In this document: positions 42,351 through 51,155 of the stretch, piece after piece | How positions within the stretch are numbered: the first letter of the stretch is position 1 | How the letters are laid out: each line of letters begins with the position of its first letter | Source of the DNA: Chryseobacterium sp. CY350 | GTDB lineage: Bacteria > Bacteroidota > Bacteroidia > Flavobacteriales > Weeksellaceae | DNA length: 64,000 nucleotides | Reading direction: 5' to 3' | NCBI RefSeq assembly: GCF_027945075.1 | Contig: NZ_CP116034.1 | Coordinates: 1,860,001 to 1,924,000 of the forward strand | Position numbers and translations under genes: made by a program | Notes under the pieces: generated by a model | Told to the model about the DNA's origin: nothing | The model's database searches: none | Seen by the model: only the letters and a program-made list of their open reading frames with translations

Positions 42351-44735
42351 TTAGAATCTGTATCTAAAGTTTAAAATAAAGTTTCTTCCTGCCTCATCCG
42401 CAAAGAATCTCAAACGATTCAGATAATCTCTATATGAAGTGTTAAATAGATTATTCACGATAAGACCCGCAGAAAGATTTTTGCTAATATTAACGCCCGT
42501 CTGAATATTCCAGAGCGAATATCCGTTTGGCGGAGTACTGAAATCAATTGTTTTATCAGTCAGTTCTCCGTTTTCGTAAATTTCTAAGTCTGCATTTCTG
42601 ATAGGAAATCTAGTTTGCTTTAAAGAGGTTTGATTCTCAATAGTAAAATAGAAGTTATTCCATTTTTCTTTTTTGAACTGCAATGCATTAGAGAAATTCG
42701 GAGGCATCATTAAAATTAATGGTTCGTTGTTGGTTTCGTCTTGTCCGTAAACATAACTTCCCTTTCCAACGTAGGTGAGATCATCTGTAAGTTTAAAATT
42801 CACATCCAGATCCAGACCATACATTTTTGCATCAATCTGCTGATACGCCCATTCCGGGAAAACACCTCTGATCGTACCTTTAATCCCAACAGGAACTTCA
42901 TTAATGAAATTTTTAGTAATGAAAAAATAAGGATTTACAGAAATATTCAGCCCTCTCAAAACATTGAATTTTGAATCCACTGTTAAATTAAACTGATGTC
43001 CCTGTTCGTTTTTCAATCCCATATCTCCGGTTTCAATAATTCCTGCGGAATGATGCAATCCGTCAGAAAACAGTTCTGCAACATTCGGAGATCTTCCCAC
43101 TTTCGCATAATTAAATTTCAGATCAAATACAGAACCTGGATGATATTCCAGACCTGCATTGAAAGAAACATTGTTATAGTTTAATTGAGGACGCGTCAAA
43201 ATTCTGTTTTGATCAGTTTTCACATAAAATTCTGGAAAAACGTTGGCATATCTTCCTTCCCAATCGCTTTTGTCATACCATTTCGTGACATCATAACGGG
43301 CGAAATCATATCTCGCTCCAGCTTCAAAATTAAAATGATTCGAAATTTTATATTTAAAAACCGAATAAGCACCCGCAGAATATTTGTCATAATTAGGAAT
43401 CAGACGTCTCGCTTTTGTCGCAGGATCTGAATAATTGTTTTGAAAACTACCGTCAATACCTGTTTCTAACGACCATTTTTCTCTTTCCAGTAAATCATTC
43501 AAATTAAACTGATGCGTCATCAATTCAAGATCCAGAGAAGGCGTATCTTTCAATTCACCTCTTCTGATGTCGTACTCCTGTCTGTGATTGTACTGATAAC
43601 TGTACGTTGCAGAAAGTTTTCCGATCGTTGAAAATCTTTTAAAGGCCGAAACTTTAGCAATATGATGCTCAATCACCTGTCGCGGATTATCAATATCATA
43701 ACTGAAATTCCCCGAATAAACAGGAATACTTGCAGTCATGGCTCTGTCATAATCACCCGTTGTAGAAACGTGAGAATCTCTTAAAATCCCTATATTCTGA
43801 TTGGTCAAATAATAATCAAATGAAATTCCTTTTTCAAATGTATTATTCTGAACCGTGAAATTGAAGGAAGAAAAATCCATTCCCGTGTTTTTCAGGTTAT
43901 AATCCGGAGCACTTTGATCGCCTAATTTTTTGATGCTTCCTCCAGATTTAACCGCCCATCCGTTTTTCCATACCTTGGCAACATCTACATCAAGAGCTAA
44001 ACCTCTACCATTTGAAATTCCCGAAAGACCGATCGAACCTTTAATTGTATCTTTTTTAGGAAAAATCTCAGGCTCAAGGACGACAACTCCTCCGATCGCA
44101 TCGCTTCCGTATTTCAAAGCCGAAGCACCTTTAATGACATCGATATGTTGAAAGTTGTTGATATCAACATTTGGCGCATGCTCAACGCCCCATTCCTGCT
44201 CGGCAAGTTTCACTCCGTTGTTTAAAATAGCGATCCGGCTTCCGTAAAGACCGTGAATAACCGGTTTTGAAACATTATTACCCGTTTTTAAGGCAGTAAC
44301 GCCAGAAATTTTTGATAATAAATTCCCAAGATTATCGGTCGTGTTTCTTTCGATTTCAGACTTGTCAAGGGTTTTAATTATTAAAGAACCATTTGTTTTA
44401 TGACTTCCATGAATGGTCACTGTTTCGATTTCGCCAGCGTGATGTTCTAACGTAATCGACAGATGAACATCCTTCGTAACTCCTACATTTTCAGTATAAT
44501 CATTACAATCAGGATGCTTCGCAATGAGTTTGTAATTTCCCGCAGGAATTTTATTGAAAGAAAACTTTCCGTTTTTATCTGTTTTGGCAGTGAAATCTCC
44601 CAATTTGACCACAGCATTTTCGAGCATGGTTTTGTCGTGGAAATCCTGAACTGTACCCTGAACAGAAAAAGTTTTCTGTGCGTTTGTAATTACTAATCCA
44701 CAAAAGATCAGTAATAAACTATATATCAGTTTCAT
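42351..44735 (-). CDS. TonB-dependent receptor, probable zinc importer (ZnuD-like)
   Basis: 794 residues. Signal peptide at 1-19, a carboxypeptidase-regulatory-like domain (TMLENAVVKLGDFTAKTDKN), then the plug with NLLSKISGVTALKTGNNVS and GSRIAILNNGVKLAEQEWG. The barrel ends in FRYRF, a standard outer-membrane insertion signal. The stretch VAELFSDGLHHSAGIIETGD closely resembles the ELFxxGxHxAxxxxExG loop of ZnuD-type zinc receptors, and histidines also cluster at LEHHAGE. The neighbouring small CxxCH protein and surface lipoprotein support metal uptake. The metal is an inference. Confidence 0.85.
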   Translation of the reverse strand: MKLIYSLLLIFCGLVITNAQKTFSVQGTVQDFHDKTMLENAVVKLGDFTAKTDKNGKFSFNKIPAGNYKLIAKHPDCNDYTENVGVTKDVHLSITLEHHAGEIETVTIHGSHKTNGSLIIKTLDKSEIERNTTDNLGNLLSKISGVTALKTGNNVSKPVIHGLYGSRIAILNNGVKLAEQEWGVEHAPNVDINNFQHIDVIKGASALKYGSDAIGGVVVLEPEIFPKKDTIKGSIGLSGISNGRGLALDVDVAKVWKNGWAVKSGGSIKKLGDQSAPDYNLKNTGMDFSSFNFTVQNNTFEKGISFDYYLTNQNIGILRDSHVSTTGDYDRAMTASIPVYSGNFSYDIDNPRQVIEHHIAKVSAFKRFSTIGKLSATYSYQYNHRQEYDIRRGELKDTPSLDLELMTHQFNLNDLLEREKWSLETGIDGSFQNNYSDPATKARRLIPNYDKYSAGAYSVFKYKISNHFNFEAGARYDFARYDVTKWYDKSDWEGRYANVFPEFYVKTDQNRILTRPQLNYNNVSFNAGLEYHPGSVFDLKFNYAKVGRSPNVAELFSDGLHHSAGIIETGDMGLKNEQGHQFNLTVDSKFNVLRGLNISVNPYFFITKNFINEVPVGIKGTIRGVFPEWAYQQIDAKMYGLDLDVNFKLTDDLTYVGKGSYVYGQDETNNEPLILMMPPNFSNALQFKKEKWNNFYFTIENQTSLKQTRFPIRNADLEIYENGELTDKTIDFSTPPNGYSLWNIQTGVNISKNLSAGLIVNNLFNTSYRDYLNRLRFFADEAGRNFILNFRYRF

Positions 44736-45119
44736 TGTAAATAGCTTGAATTGACTTTACACAATGATGCGATTGGCAACACCTGTAAAGTTGTGTTTGT
44801 TTAAAAATTTGACTGGATTTTTTGTTTAAATTAAAACTCACAGCCATTCATATTCTGAATATATTTTCATTAAAAATTTAATGAAAAAACTTGAGTTTCA
44901 AATTTGAACCATTAAGATTGATAAGTGAATAAGGTTTTTAAGATTCAAATAAATTTGAAGTAAGCGAACCGCTTATCAATATCTTTTAGATATTAAGCTT
45001 AAAAAAACTTAATATTTTCACTTTCTTAATGTTTAAATTTTGCGGTTTAAAATCAAAATATCGTTTAAACATTTAATTTTTAAAAATTAAATCAAAAAAT
45101 CCGGCAAGTAAATTGGAAA
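44736..45119. other. Intergenic region with inverted repeats, 384 bp
   Basis: Long AT-rich gap between the small CxxCH gene and the receptor gene. It holds the inverted repeats TTCAAAT-AA-ATTTGAA (44944-44959) and TAAGCG-AAC-CGCTTA (44961-44975). No clear TAnnTTTG box was found. It probably carries the receptor promoter and an operator. Confidence 0.5.
44944..44975. promoter_or_regulatory. Two adjacent inverted repeats, candidate operators
   Basis: TTCAAAT, 2-nt centre, ATTTGAA at 44944-44959 is perfect. TAAGCG, AAC, CGCTTA at 44961-44975 is also perfect. They sit side by side about 210-240 nt before the receptor start, where a metal-responsive repressor could bind. Confidence 0.35.
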
Positions 45120-45476
45120 TTAAGAAATTGTGGGTGGACCCCGAAGTTGAAAAGTATATTTGGTTTGAGACCAAATTTTTTCCTGTAATGTAAGAATCTG
45201 TTCTACTTCCTGAGTGTAATTTTCAAAAGTAAAATTAAATTCTTCAGGAACTAAAGTATTTCCTGTAGCCAAAAAATGACACGCCAGACAGTCACCGGCT
45301 TTTTCTTTGGCATCAGATTTTGAAATGTTGTTTTCTGTTTTTTTAAAATTAAATCCTACAAAAACATCTGAAGATTCATGACTGTGAAAACTTGAAGAAA
45401 ACAACGCAAAAAAGTAGATCCCAAACAGAAGTTTGGAAACGAAACTTTTCAGATTTCTGCTTTCTTTGAAAATCAT
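45120..45476 (-). CDS. Small CxxCH protein with RGPP C-terminus, metal-locus associated
   Basis: 118 residues. One hydrophobic N-terminal segment (SKLLFGIYFFALFSSSFHSH) with an HSHE motif at its end acts as signal or anchor. Then GDCLACHFLATG and, at the C-terminus, FQLRGPPTIS. Small proteins of this layout, resembling the DUF2946 type, occur beside metal transport genes in Bacteroidota. The His and Cys residues suggest metal contact. The -7 box ends 5 nt before the ATG. Confidence 0.65.
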   Translation of the reverse strand: MIFKESRNLKSFVSKLLFGIYFFALFSSSFHSHESSDVFVGFNFKKTENNISKSDAKEKAGDCLACHFLATGNTLVPEEFNFTFENYTQEVEQILTLQEKIWSQTKYTFQLRGPPTIS

Positions 45477-45480
45477 TTAG

Positions 45481-45488
45481 CAAAAATA
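45481..45488 (-). promoter_or_regulatory. Putative -7 box directly at the CxxCH gene start
   Basis: TATTTTTG on the minus strand ends 5 nt before the ATG at 45476, so the transcript may be leaderless. Confidence 0.45.
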
Positions 45489-45606
45489 AGAATAATATTT
45501 TAAAGGATTTTAATTAAACATTAAATTATGGATATTTATGATGATTGTATTCACCTAATAAAATTCCATGTTTACGAAACTGATAAAACAGCACAACTTC
45601 CACAAA

Positions 45607-45635
45607 AAAAGGATGAGTTATAAACCCATCCTTTC
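45607..45635 (-). terminator. Probable terminator of the ABC-F gene
   Basis: On the minus strand AAAGGATG pairs with CATCCTTT around a loop, followed by TTTT. One internal mismatch is present in the longer stem. Confidence 0.65.
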
Positions 45636-45657
45636 ATATATTTTTAAAGAAATAAAA

Positions 45658-47592
45658 TTACTCAAGCTGAGTTCCAAGATATTCCCATTCCTGCAATGCT
45701 GCGTCAAGATCTTCTTTTGTTTTATTGTATTTTTCTAATGTTTCGTCAGACGGATTTTCAGAAGTGAAAGTTGCTTCCATAGTTTCTATTGCCGTTTCCA
45801 GTTCAGAAATTCTTTCTTCAACTTTTTTTATTTTATTCTGAATATTTTTTTGCTCTTTGCTTACGATGACAGTCGATTTTATCTCAGCTTTGGCTTGTTT
45901 TTCTTCTGCTTTAGCTTTTTCCACAATCTTTGCATCTTCGTCATGAAGTTTTGCTTTTTCGGCAGAAATTTCTCTGATTGATTCTTTTTGTCTGAATTCA
46001 AGATATTCATTCACACTTCCTAAGAATTCTTTCATATGTCCGTCACGGAATTCATAAATTTTATCACAAAGTCCCTGTAAAAATTCTCTGTCGTGAGAAA
46101 TAACGATTAAAGTACCTTCAAATTTCTGTAGAGCCAGTTTGATAATCTCTTTAGATTGAATATCAAGGTGATTGGTAGGCTCATCCATAATCAACGTGTT
46201 GAACGGACGGAGCAATAATTTACAAAGCGCCAAACGGTTTCTTTCTCCTCCGGAAAGTACTTTCGTTTTTTTATTCACCGCTTCACCCTGAAATAAGAAA
46301 GATCCTAACAAATCTCTTACTCTCGGTCTCGTTTCTTCGGTTGCAGAATCTTCAGCTTCTTCCAGAACAGTTTTATTCGGTGTTAAAACCTCTTCCTGAT
46401 TTTGTGCAAAATAACCGATATTTACATTGTGGCCTAAGTTCCAACTTCCAGAATAATCTTTAATATCTCCTGCAAGAATTTTGGCTAAAGTTGTTTTTCC
46501 CTGTCCGTTTTGCCCAAGAAGCGCAATTCTGTCACCTCTTTGAACAATAAAGTCTACCTCATCAAAAATCTGCTTTTTACCGTACGCTTTTCCTAAATGT
46601 TCTGCTTCGAAAATCACTTTCCCAGGAACAACAGACTGTTGAAAACGGATATTAAATTTAGAAACGTCTTCGTTATCAACTTCAATACGGTCAATTTTAT
46701 CTAATTTTTTAATAAGCGACTGCGCAAAAGATGCTTTGGTGGCACTTGCACGAAACTTATTAATGTTATCTTCCATTTGCTTCTTCTCCGCATCCTGATT
46801 CTTTTTAGCCTGAATCAGTTTTTCACGACGTTCTTCCCGCATTACCAGATATTTAGTATAATTAGTCTTATAATCATCTACTTTTCTGTTGTTTACATCA
46901 AAAGTCCTGTTACAAACTGCGGTCATAAACTGTTTATCGTGACTTACCAAAACGATTGCTCCTGGATAATCTTTCAAAAAGTTTTCCAGCCAAATGATCG
47001 ATTCCATATCCAGGTGATTGGTAGGCTCATCGAGAAGCATCAGATCATTTTTCTGAAGAAGCAATTTTGCCAGTTCAATTCTCATTCTCCAGCCTCCTGA
47101 AAATTCATCAGTTATTTTTTGAAAATCATCGGCTTTAAAACCTAAACCAAACAATACTTTTTCAATATCACCTTCCAGATTATACGCGTCATGATGCATC
47201 AAAAGATCATTCAGCTCCGTCATTTTGTTGATGATATCCGTATAAGCATCACTTTCATAGTCGGTTCTTGTTGCCAACTGATGGTTAACTTCTTCCAACT
47301 CATTTTTCCATGCATTAATCTGCTCAAAAGCCTGCATAGTCTCTGCCCAAACGGTTCTACCCTTCACGAAATCCAGATCCTGCTTCAGAAAGCCGATCGT
47401 AATATTACCTTCCGGAACGACCACGCCTTCGTAAAAAGTGATTTCTTTGGAAAGCATTTTTAACAAAGTGGATTTCCCCGCTCCGTTTTTACCGACCAAA
47501 CCAACTTTATCATCCTTTTTGATGGTGAAATTGACGTTTTGAAACAGATAGTTTCCCGAATGATGTAAACCTAAACCTTGAACCGAAAGCAT
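45658..47592 (-). CDS. ABC-F family ATPase (translation/ribosome-associated)
   Basis: 644 residues with two ABC domains and no membrane helices. Walker A motifs are GKNGAGKST and GQNGQGKTT, signatures are FSGGWRMR and LSGGERNR, and Walker B is followed by LLLDEPTNHLD and LIMDEPTNHLD. A C-terminal coiled coil (KIKKVEERISELETAIETME) is present as in Uup. ABC-F proteins act on the ribosome or on DNA repair; the coiled-coil end suggests a Uup-like type. A resistance role is possible but not shown. Confidence 0.93.
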   Translation of the reverse strand: MLSVQGLGLHHSGNYLFQNVNFTIKKDDKVGLVGKNGAGKSTLLKMLSKEITFYEGVVVPEGNITIGFLKQDLDFVKGRTVWAETMQAFEQINAWKNELEEVNHQLATRTDYESDAYTDIINKMTELNDLLMHHDAYNLEGDIEKVLFGLGFKADDFQKITDEFSGGWRMRIELAKLLLQKNDLMLLDEPTNHLDMESIIWLENFLKDYPGAIVLVSHDKQFMTAVCNRTFDVNNRKVDDYKTNYTKYLVMREERREKLIQAKKNQDAEKKQMEDNINKFRASATKASFAQSLIKKLDKIDRIEVDNEDVSKFNIRFQQSVVPGKVIFEAEHLGKAYGKKQIFDEVDFIVQRGDRIALLGQNGQGKTTLAKILAGDIKDYSGSWNLGHNVNIGYFAQNQEEVLTPNKTVLEEAEDSATEETRPRVRDLLGSFLFQGEAVNKKTKVLSGGERNRLALCKLLLRPFNTLIMDEPTNHLDIQSKEIIKLALQKFEGTLIVISHDREFLQGLCDKIYEFRDGHMKEFLGSVNEYLEFRQKESIREISAEKAKLHDEDAKIVEKAKAEEKQAKAEIKSTVIVSKEQKNIQNKIKKVEERISELETAIETMEATFTSENPSDETLEKYNKTKEDLDAALQEWEYLGTQLE

Positions 47593-47642
47593 CTTTATGA
47601 GTAATTAATGATGAATAATGTATACTGAATATTTTTCGGGTG

Positions 47643-47650
47643 CAAAAATA
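47643..47650 (-). promoter_or_regulatory. Putative -7 box of the ABC-F gene
   Basis: TATTTTTG on the minus strand would give a leader of about 45 nt. No -33 element is visible. Confidence 0.4.
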
Positions 47651-47672
47651 CGCAAAATAAAAGACTTTAAAT

Positions 47673-48290
47673 TTAATAATTCCGAACCGTCACATGAAAA
47701 CAGCTTTGCTGCCTCTCTTTGATGTAAAAAATCTGCCCTGCATTGACGTAATATTTTAAAACTTTTTCAAGTGCGGCTTCCATTTTCTCATCTGGTCTCA
47801 ATTTATTATTAAATCTTACATATGAAATATCAAAAGAATTACCGTAATTGTGCGAGCTGATTCCTAAAGACGCATTGGTATTAACTTTTCTTAATCTGCA
47901 TTGATCTTCCAGCGTTCTGGTAATAGAAGAAACAGTAAATGTGCGCCCTTTTGTTTCTTTGCTGAATCTAGCTCCTATTTTTTCTAAAGTTTTTTTTGCC
48001 TTAGAAACCAGGTATGGCCTGCTATAATCTAATTTTTGCACTCTATATCCTTTTCCTGTCTTATTGATAGTGTGAAATTTACCTTTATTGATATATTTCT
48101 GAACGTTTGATGTGTTTTTCAGAATATTTACATTAAAACTTTTCGAAGCATCCAAATGAGGTTTATAAAGTGCGGTAGGCTCAACTTTCAAAACCTCGGT
48201 GAGATCATAGCATGGCAATGTTTTCTTCGATGCCTGACCTTGGGCAAACTGATAAAAAGCCAGTATTATAATGTATAAAAACTTCCTCAT
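47673..48290 (-). CDS. DUF5715 / M15-like peptidase-fold secreted protein
   Basis: 205 residues from the ATG at 48290 (MRKFLYIIILAFYQFAQGQ, signal peptide); a TTG five codons upstream is less likely. The C-terminal half has GISSHNYGNSFDISYVRF and FHVTVRNY, which match the SxHxxGxAxD and late His zinc ligands of the M15/LAS fold. The family (DUF5715) is probably a periplasmic D-Ala-D-Ala-type or peptidoglycan peptidase. The Asp and both His ligands are kept. Confidence 0.8.
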   Translation of the reverse strand: MRKFLYIIILAFYQFAQGQASKKTLPCYDLTEVLKVEPTALYKPHLDASKSFNVNILKNTSNVQKYINKGKFHTINKTGKGYRVQKLDYSRPYLVSKAKKTLEKIGARFSKETKGRTFTVSSITRTLEDQCRLRKVNTNASLGISSHNYGNSFDISYVRFNNKLRPDEKMEAALEKVLKYYVNAGQIFYIKERQQSCFHVTVRNY

Positions 48291-48525
48291 AGAAACTATT
48301 TTCAAATTTTAAACGTAAAAAACAGAGATTTTGTTATTGCCAAAGATATTAATTTAATAAAACGACATAAAATATTATGATTGAAATATAATCAATGATA
48401 TATAAAATAATTATAACTAAATCTAATAAAATATAATATTATTTATTTAAAATTAAATTTATTAACCATAATTATGAATAATTAATTTTTGTACATTCGC
48501 TCAACAATTTAAAATACATTAAAAG

Positions 48526-49242
48526 ATGATTTCAAAAACTTCAAAATTTGTTGCAGAAATGCTCGGTACCATGGTACTTGTTCTAATGGGATGCGGAAGC
48601 GCAGTAATTGCGGGCGCAGACGGCACTACAGGAGTCGGACTTCTGGGAATTTCTTTCGCATTCGGTCTCAGTGTAGTTGCTATGGCTTACGCAATTGGTC
48701 ATATTTCAGGATGTCACATCAATCCCGCGATCTCAATTGCAATGGTTGCTGCCGGAAGAATGAAAATGGATGAAGCCATCCGCTATATTATTGCGCAGAT
48801 TATTGGCGCTATCATCGGAGCAGGAATTCTTTATATAATTTTCATGAATCATCCCGGTGCAGAAATGAAAGAATGGGCCTTGGGTTCCAACGGTTGGGGA
48901 ACGGGATATCTTGATGCTTACAATACAACAGCAGCTTTTGTAGCAGAATTTATCTTTACCTTTATTTTCCTTATGGTAATTTTGGGATCAACTTCTACAA
49001 AAAATATCAATGGCGGCTTTGCGGGTTTGGCGATCGGATTTTCTTTGGTTTTAATTCATATTGTAGGCATTAAAGTGACCGGAATTTCTGTAAATCCTGC
49101 AAGAAGTATCGGTCCTGCAATTTTTGCGGGTGGTGCTGCTCTTTCACAATTATGGTTATTCGTTGTTGCTCCGGTTTTAGGAGGAGTTGCAGCAGCTTTT
49201 ACCTATAATTTATTGATGGAAAGACCTGAACAGGCAAAATAA
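48526..49242 (+). CDS. aqpZ: Aquaporin (MIP family)
   Basis: 238 residues with six transmembrane helices. The two pore loops carry the NPA motifs: CHINPAISIAMVA and SVNPARSIGPAIF. The arrangement VAEMLGTMVLVLMGCGSAV at the start is standard. It conducts water, possibly glycerol; the Arg after the second NPA is kept. The AqpZ name rests on size and loops. It is a single gene. Confidence 0.93.
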   Translation: MISKTSKFVAEMLGTMVLVLMGCGSAVIAGADGTTGVGLLGISFAFGLSVVAMAYAIGHISGCHINPAISIAMVAAGRMKMDEAIRYIIAQIIGAIIGAGILYIIFMNHPGAEMKEWALGSNGWGTGYLDAYNTTAAFVAEFIFTFIFLMVILGSTSTKNINGGFAGLAIGFSLVLIHIVGIKVTGISVNPARSIGPAIFAGGAALSQLWLFVVAPVLGGVAAAFTYNLLMERPEQAK

Positions 49243-49260
49243 TAAATACAGATATATCAA

Positions 49261-49286
49261 AATCCTGTCTTTTGACAGGATTTTCT
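49261..49286. terminator. Terminator between aquaporin and PD-(D/E)XK-like genes
   Basis: AATCCTGTC at 49261-49269 pairs perfectly with GACAGGATT at 49274-49282, followed by T. It serves the convergent genes. Confidence 0.85.
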
Positions 49287-49830
49287 ATTTTAATTTCTTT
49301 ATTTCAAAAGGGTTTTTGAAGATAAGCTCTTCATGTTTTCCTTTAATCTCCATTTTTCGCTGGAGTAAGTTTAAGGCCATTTTTCTGATAAAAAGATCTT
49401 TATCATTCAGTTTCCAATAAGAATCTTCGTGTACTTTTTTGGGTTTCCGAATGAGATAAAATTCTGTTTCCCAAGTATCAGCATTGTGGTAAAATTCAAT
49501 AATTCCACAATGTTCCGGAATCTGAGCATGCTCAATCATTCCCATCGGAAGCAAAAAACTGAATGAGTTGCACGGATAATCGCCACAACATATTTTATCA
49601 TGCTTCAGAAACTTCTCACCAGTTTTAGCATTGACGTACGATTTTTTAAAATCATTTTTAAAATCACTTTTTGAAAGTTTAATTTCAATTTCGTGACTGA
49701 ATCCTTCAAAATCAATAATCAAAATATCTGCTTCCCAATCTGAATGAAAATGGTTGCTCAAAACAATTTCTTTTTCAAAATCACAGTTTGTGTGAATGTA
49801 AGCGTGAACTAATTCTTCTATTTTTAACAC
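49285..49830 (-). CDS. PD-(D/E)XK-nuclease-like protein
   Basis: 181 residues from a GTG start at 49830. Residues 31-60 read DWEADILIIDFEGFSHEIEI followed by KLSKSDF, which is the pattern D35...E49-I-K51 of PD-(D/E)XK nucleases and resembles the MmcB DNA-repair-type family. The rest of the protein has no clear motif, though CCGDYPCNSF has paired cysteines. It may process DNA, but activity is not proven. Single gene with unclear partners. Confidence 0.6.
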   Translation of the reverse strand: MLKIEELVHAYIHTNCDFEKEIVLSNHFHSDWEADILIIDFEGFSHEIEIKLSKSDFKNDFKKSYVNAKTGEKFLKHDKICCGDYPCNSFSFLLPMGMIEHAQIPEHCGIIEFYHNADTWETEFYLIRKPKKVHEDSYWKLNDKDLFIRKMALNLLQRKMEIKGKHEELIFKNPFEIKKLK

Positions 49831-49973
49831 TTTTAATGCCTTTAAATTTTTAACGCAAAGTTTGCTAAGATTTTTTTTAAGTATTGAGAATATTTTTTCG
49901 TAAGCAAAGGCGTGTCACTCAGCAAAGATCACAATCCCTAAAACTCTCTCTTATTCTCCCACTCTCAAACCCA

Positions 49974-50963
49974 TCAACTCACCAACAAACTACATCCCCG
50001 AATATCCGAATGATCAATTCTTCCCAAAACCTGAAATTTCTTATGATCTTCAATCAATAATTTACCCAAATCCTGTGTTGCAATAAACGAACACGAATGA
50101 ATATTTGCCAGATCAATTATGTTGACAGCTCCCGTTCTCCCGGCTTTCTCATATCCGAAAGGATCTTCGGCATTTCGTATCAAAACCCGCATCCAATTCG
50201 GACATTTGTAAATATTTTTGCCCAAAGAATAGGCCTGCGAAAGCAATTCTGTCATCGAATATTCTGAATATATTTGTTCAGTACTAAAACCGTTCTGAAG
50301 AATTTTTAAAAGTTCGTCTTTCGTCATTTCTTCTTTCCTCCCTTTCATTCCGCCTGTTTCAATAACTGTCAAATTATTAGATTTTATCAGAGCCTGCGAA
50401 TTTGAATTACAGAAATCCAAAAAATCTAAAAGAGCAAATGAAACACCAAATAAAATGACTTTTTTGTCTTTCAGTTCATTTAAAAGGTTGAATAAATCTG
50501 CGTGATTGTAAAGGAAATATCCATTTTCCGGTTTGCCAGATTTTTTCATTAGAAAATCTACCATATAGATCAGCGAAGAATTCTGTTTTTCGAGGTAACT
50601 TGGCAACAATCCAAGAAAAATATAATCTTCCGGCTTTCCTATAAATTGCTCAAAACTCTTGTAAATACTTTCCTGATAAATGTTTTCGTCTGCGATGAAA
50701 TGTTTAGACAAATTCATCTGAGTAGTTCCTGAACTTTGAAAATACAGATCAGTAGAGATATTTTTGTCTAAGATCTGATGATTTTTAAACATTTCGATCG
50801 GCAAAAAAGGAATTTTATCTAATGACATTATTTTTTCAACATCAATATTGAGATAATCTACAAATTTTCTGTAGACTTCTATGTTTTTATACTGGTAGCG
50901 AAAAGTCGTCAGCGCCAGATTTTCAAACTCCTGCTCGGTTGTGATATCAAATATACTTATCAA
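49974..50963 (-). CDS. LuxE-like acyl-protein synthetase / ligase
   Basis: 329 residues from a TTG start at 50963. It resembles the adenylating part of LuxE/PaaK enzymes: FQSSGTTQMNLSKHFIADEN carries the SSGTT nucleotide-binding motif, then VIETGGMKGRKEEMTKDELL and QIYSEYSMTELLSQAYS, a standard adenylation motif. LuxE activates fatty acids for transfer. There is no luciferase or LuxC/LuxD nearby, so the role differs, perhaps in pigment or lipid acylation. It is a single gene. Confidence 0.85.
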   Translation of the reverse strand: MISIFDITTEQEFENLALTTFRYQYKNIEVYRKFVDYLNIDVEKIMSLDKIPFLPIEMFKNHQILDKNISTDLYFQSSGTTQMNLSKHFIADENIYQESIYKSFEQFIGKPEDYIFLGLLPSYLEKQNSSLIYMVDFLMKKSGKPENGYFLYNHADLFNLLNELKDKKVILFGVSFALLDFLDFCNSNSQALIKSNNLTVIETGGMKGRKEEMTKDELLKILQNGFSTEQIYSEYSMTELLSQAYSLGKNIYKCPNWMRVLIRNAEDPFGYEKAGRTGAVNIIDLANIHSCSFIATQDLGKLLIEDHKKFQVLGRIDHSDIRGCSLLVS

Positions 50964-51099
50964 CGTAATATTTTTTAAACTTTATTGATTCATTATGAAT
51001 CACTTACAACATTATAATGAAAACTTTACAGTTTATTAATCTATAAATGATCAGGTTGGTCGGTTTATTGCAAGTCAATCTGCGGAATATGGATTAGAA

Positions 51100-51155
51100 A
51101 TAACAGCCGTAGAAACTGTTATTCGGAATTACCTCTTCGGAGGTAATTTTTTTTA
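51100..51155 (+). ncRNA. Candidate small RNA end: two hairpins and T-run, no plus-strand gene
   Basis: On the plus strand AATAACAG (about 51099-51106) pairs with CTGTTATT (51116-51123). A second hairpin AATTACCTC-TTCG-GAGGTAATT (51127-51148) is closed by a UUCG tetraloop and followed by seven T. Both flanking genes are on the minus strand, so nothing coding needs this terminator. No strong promoter was found upstream. Confidence 0.35.
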
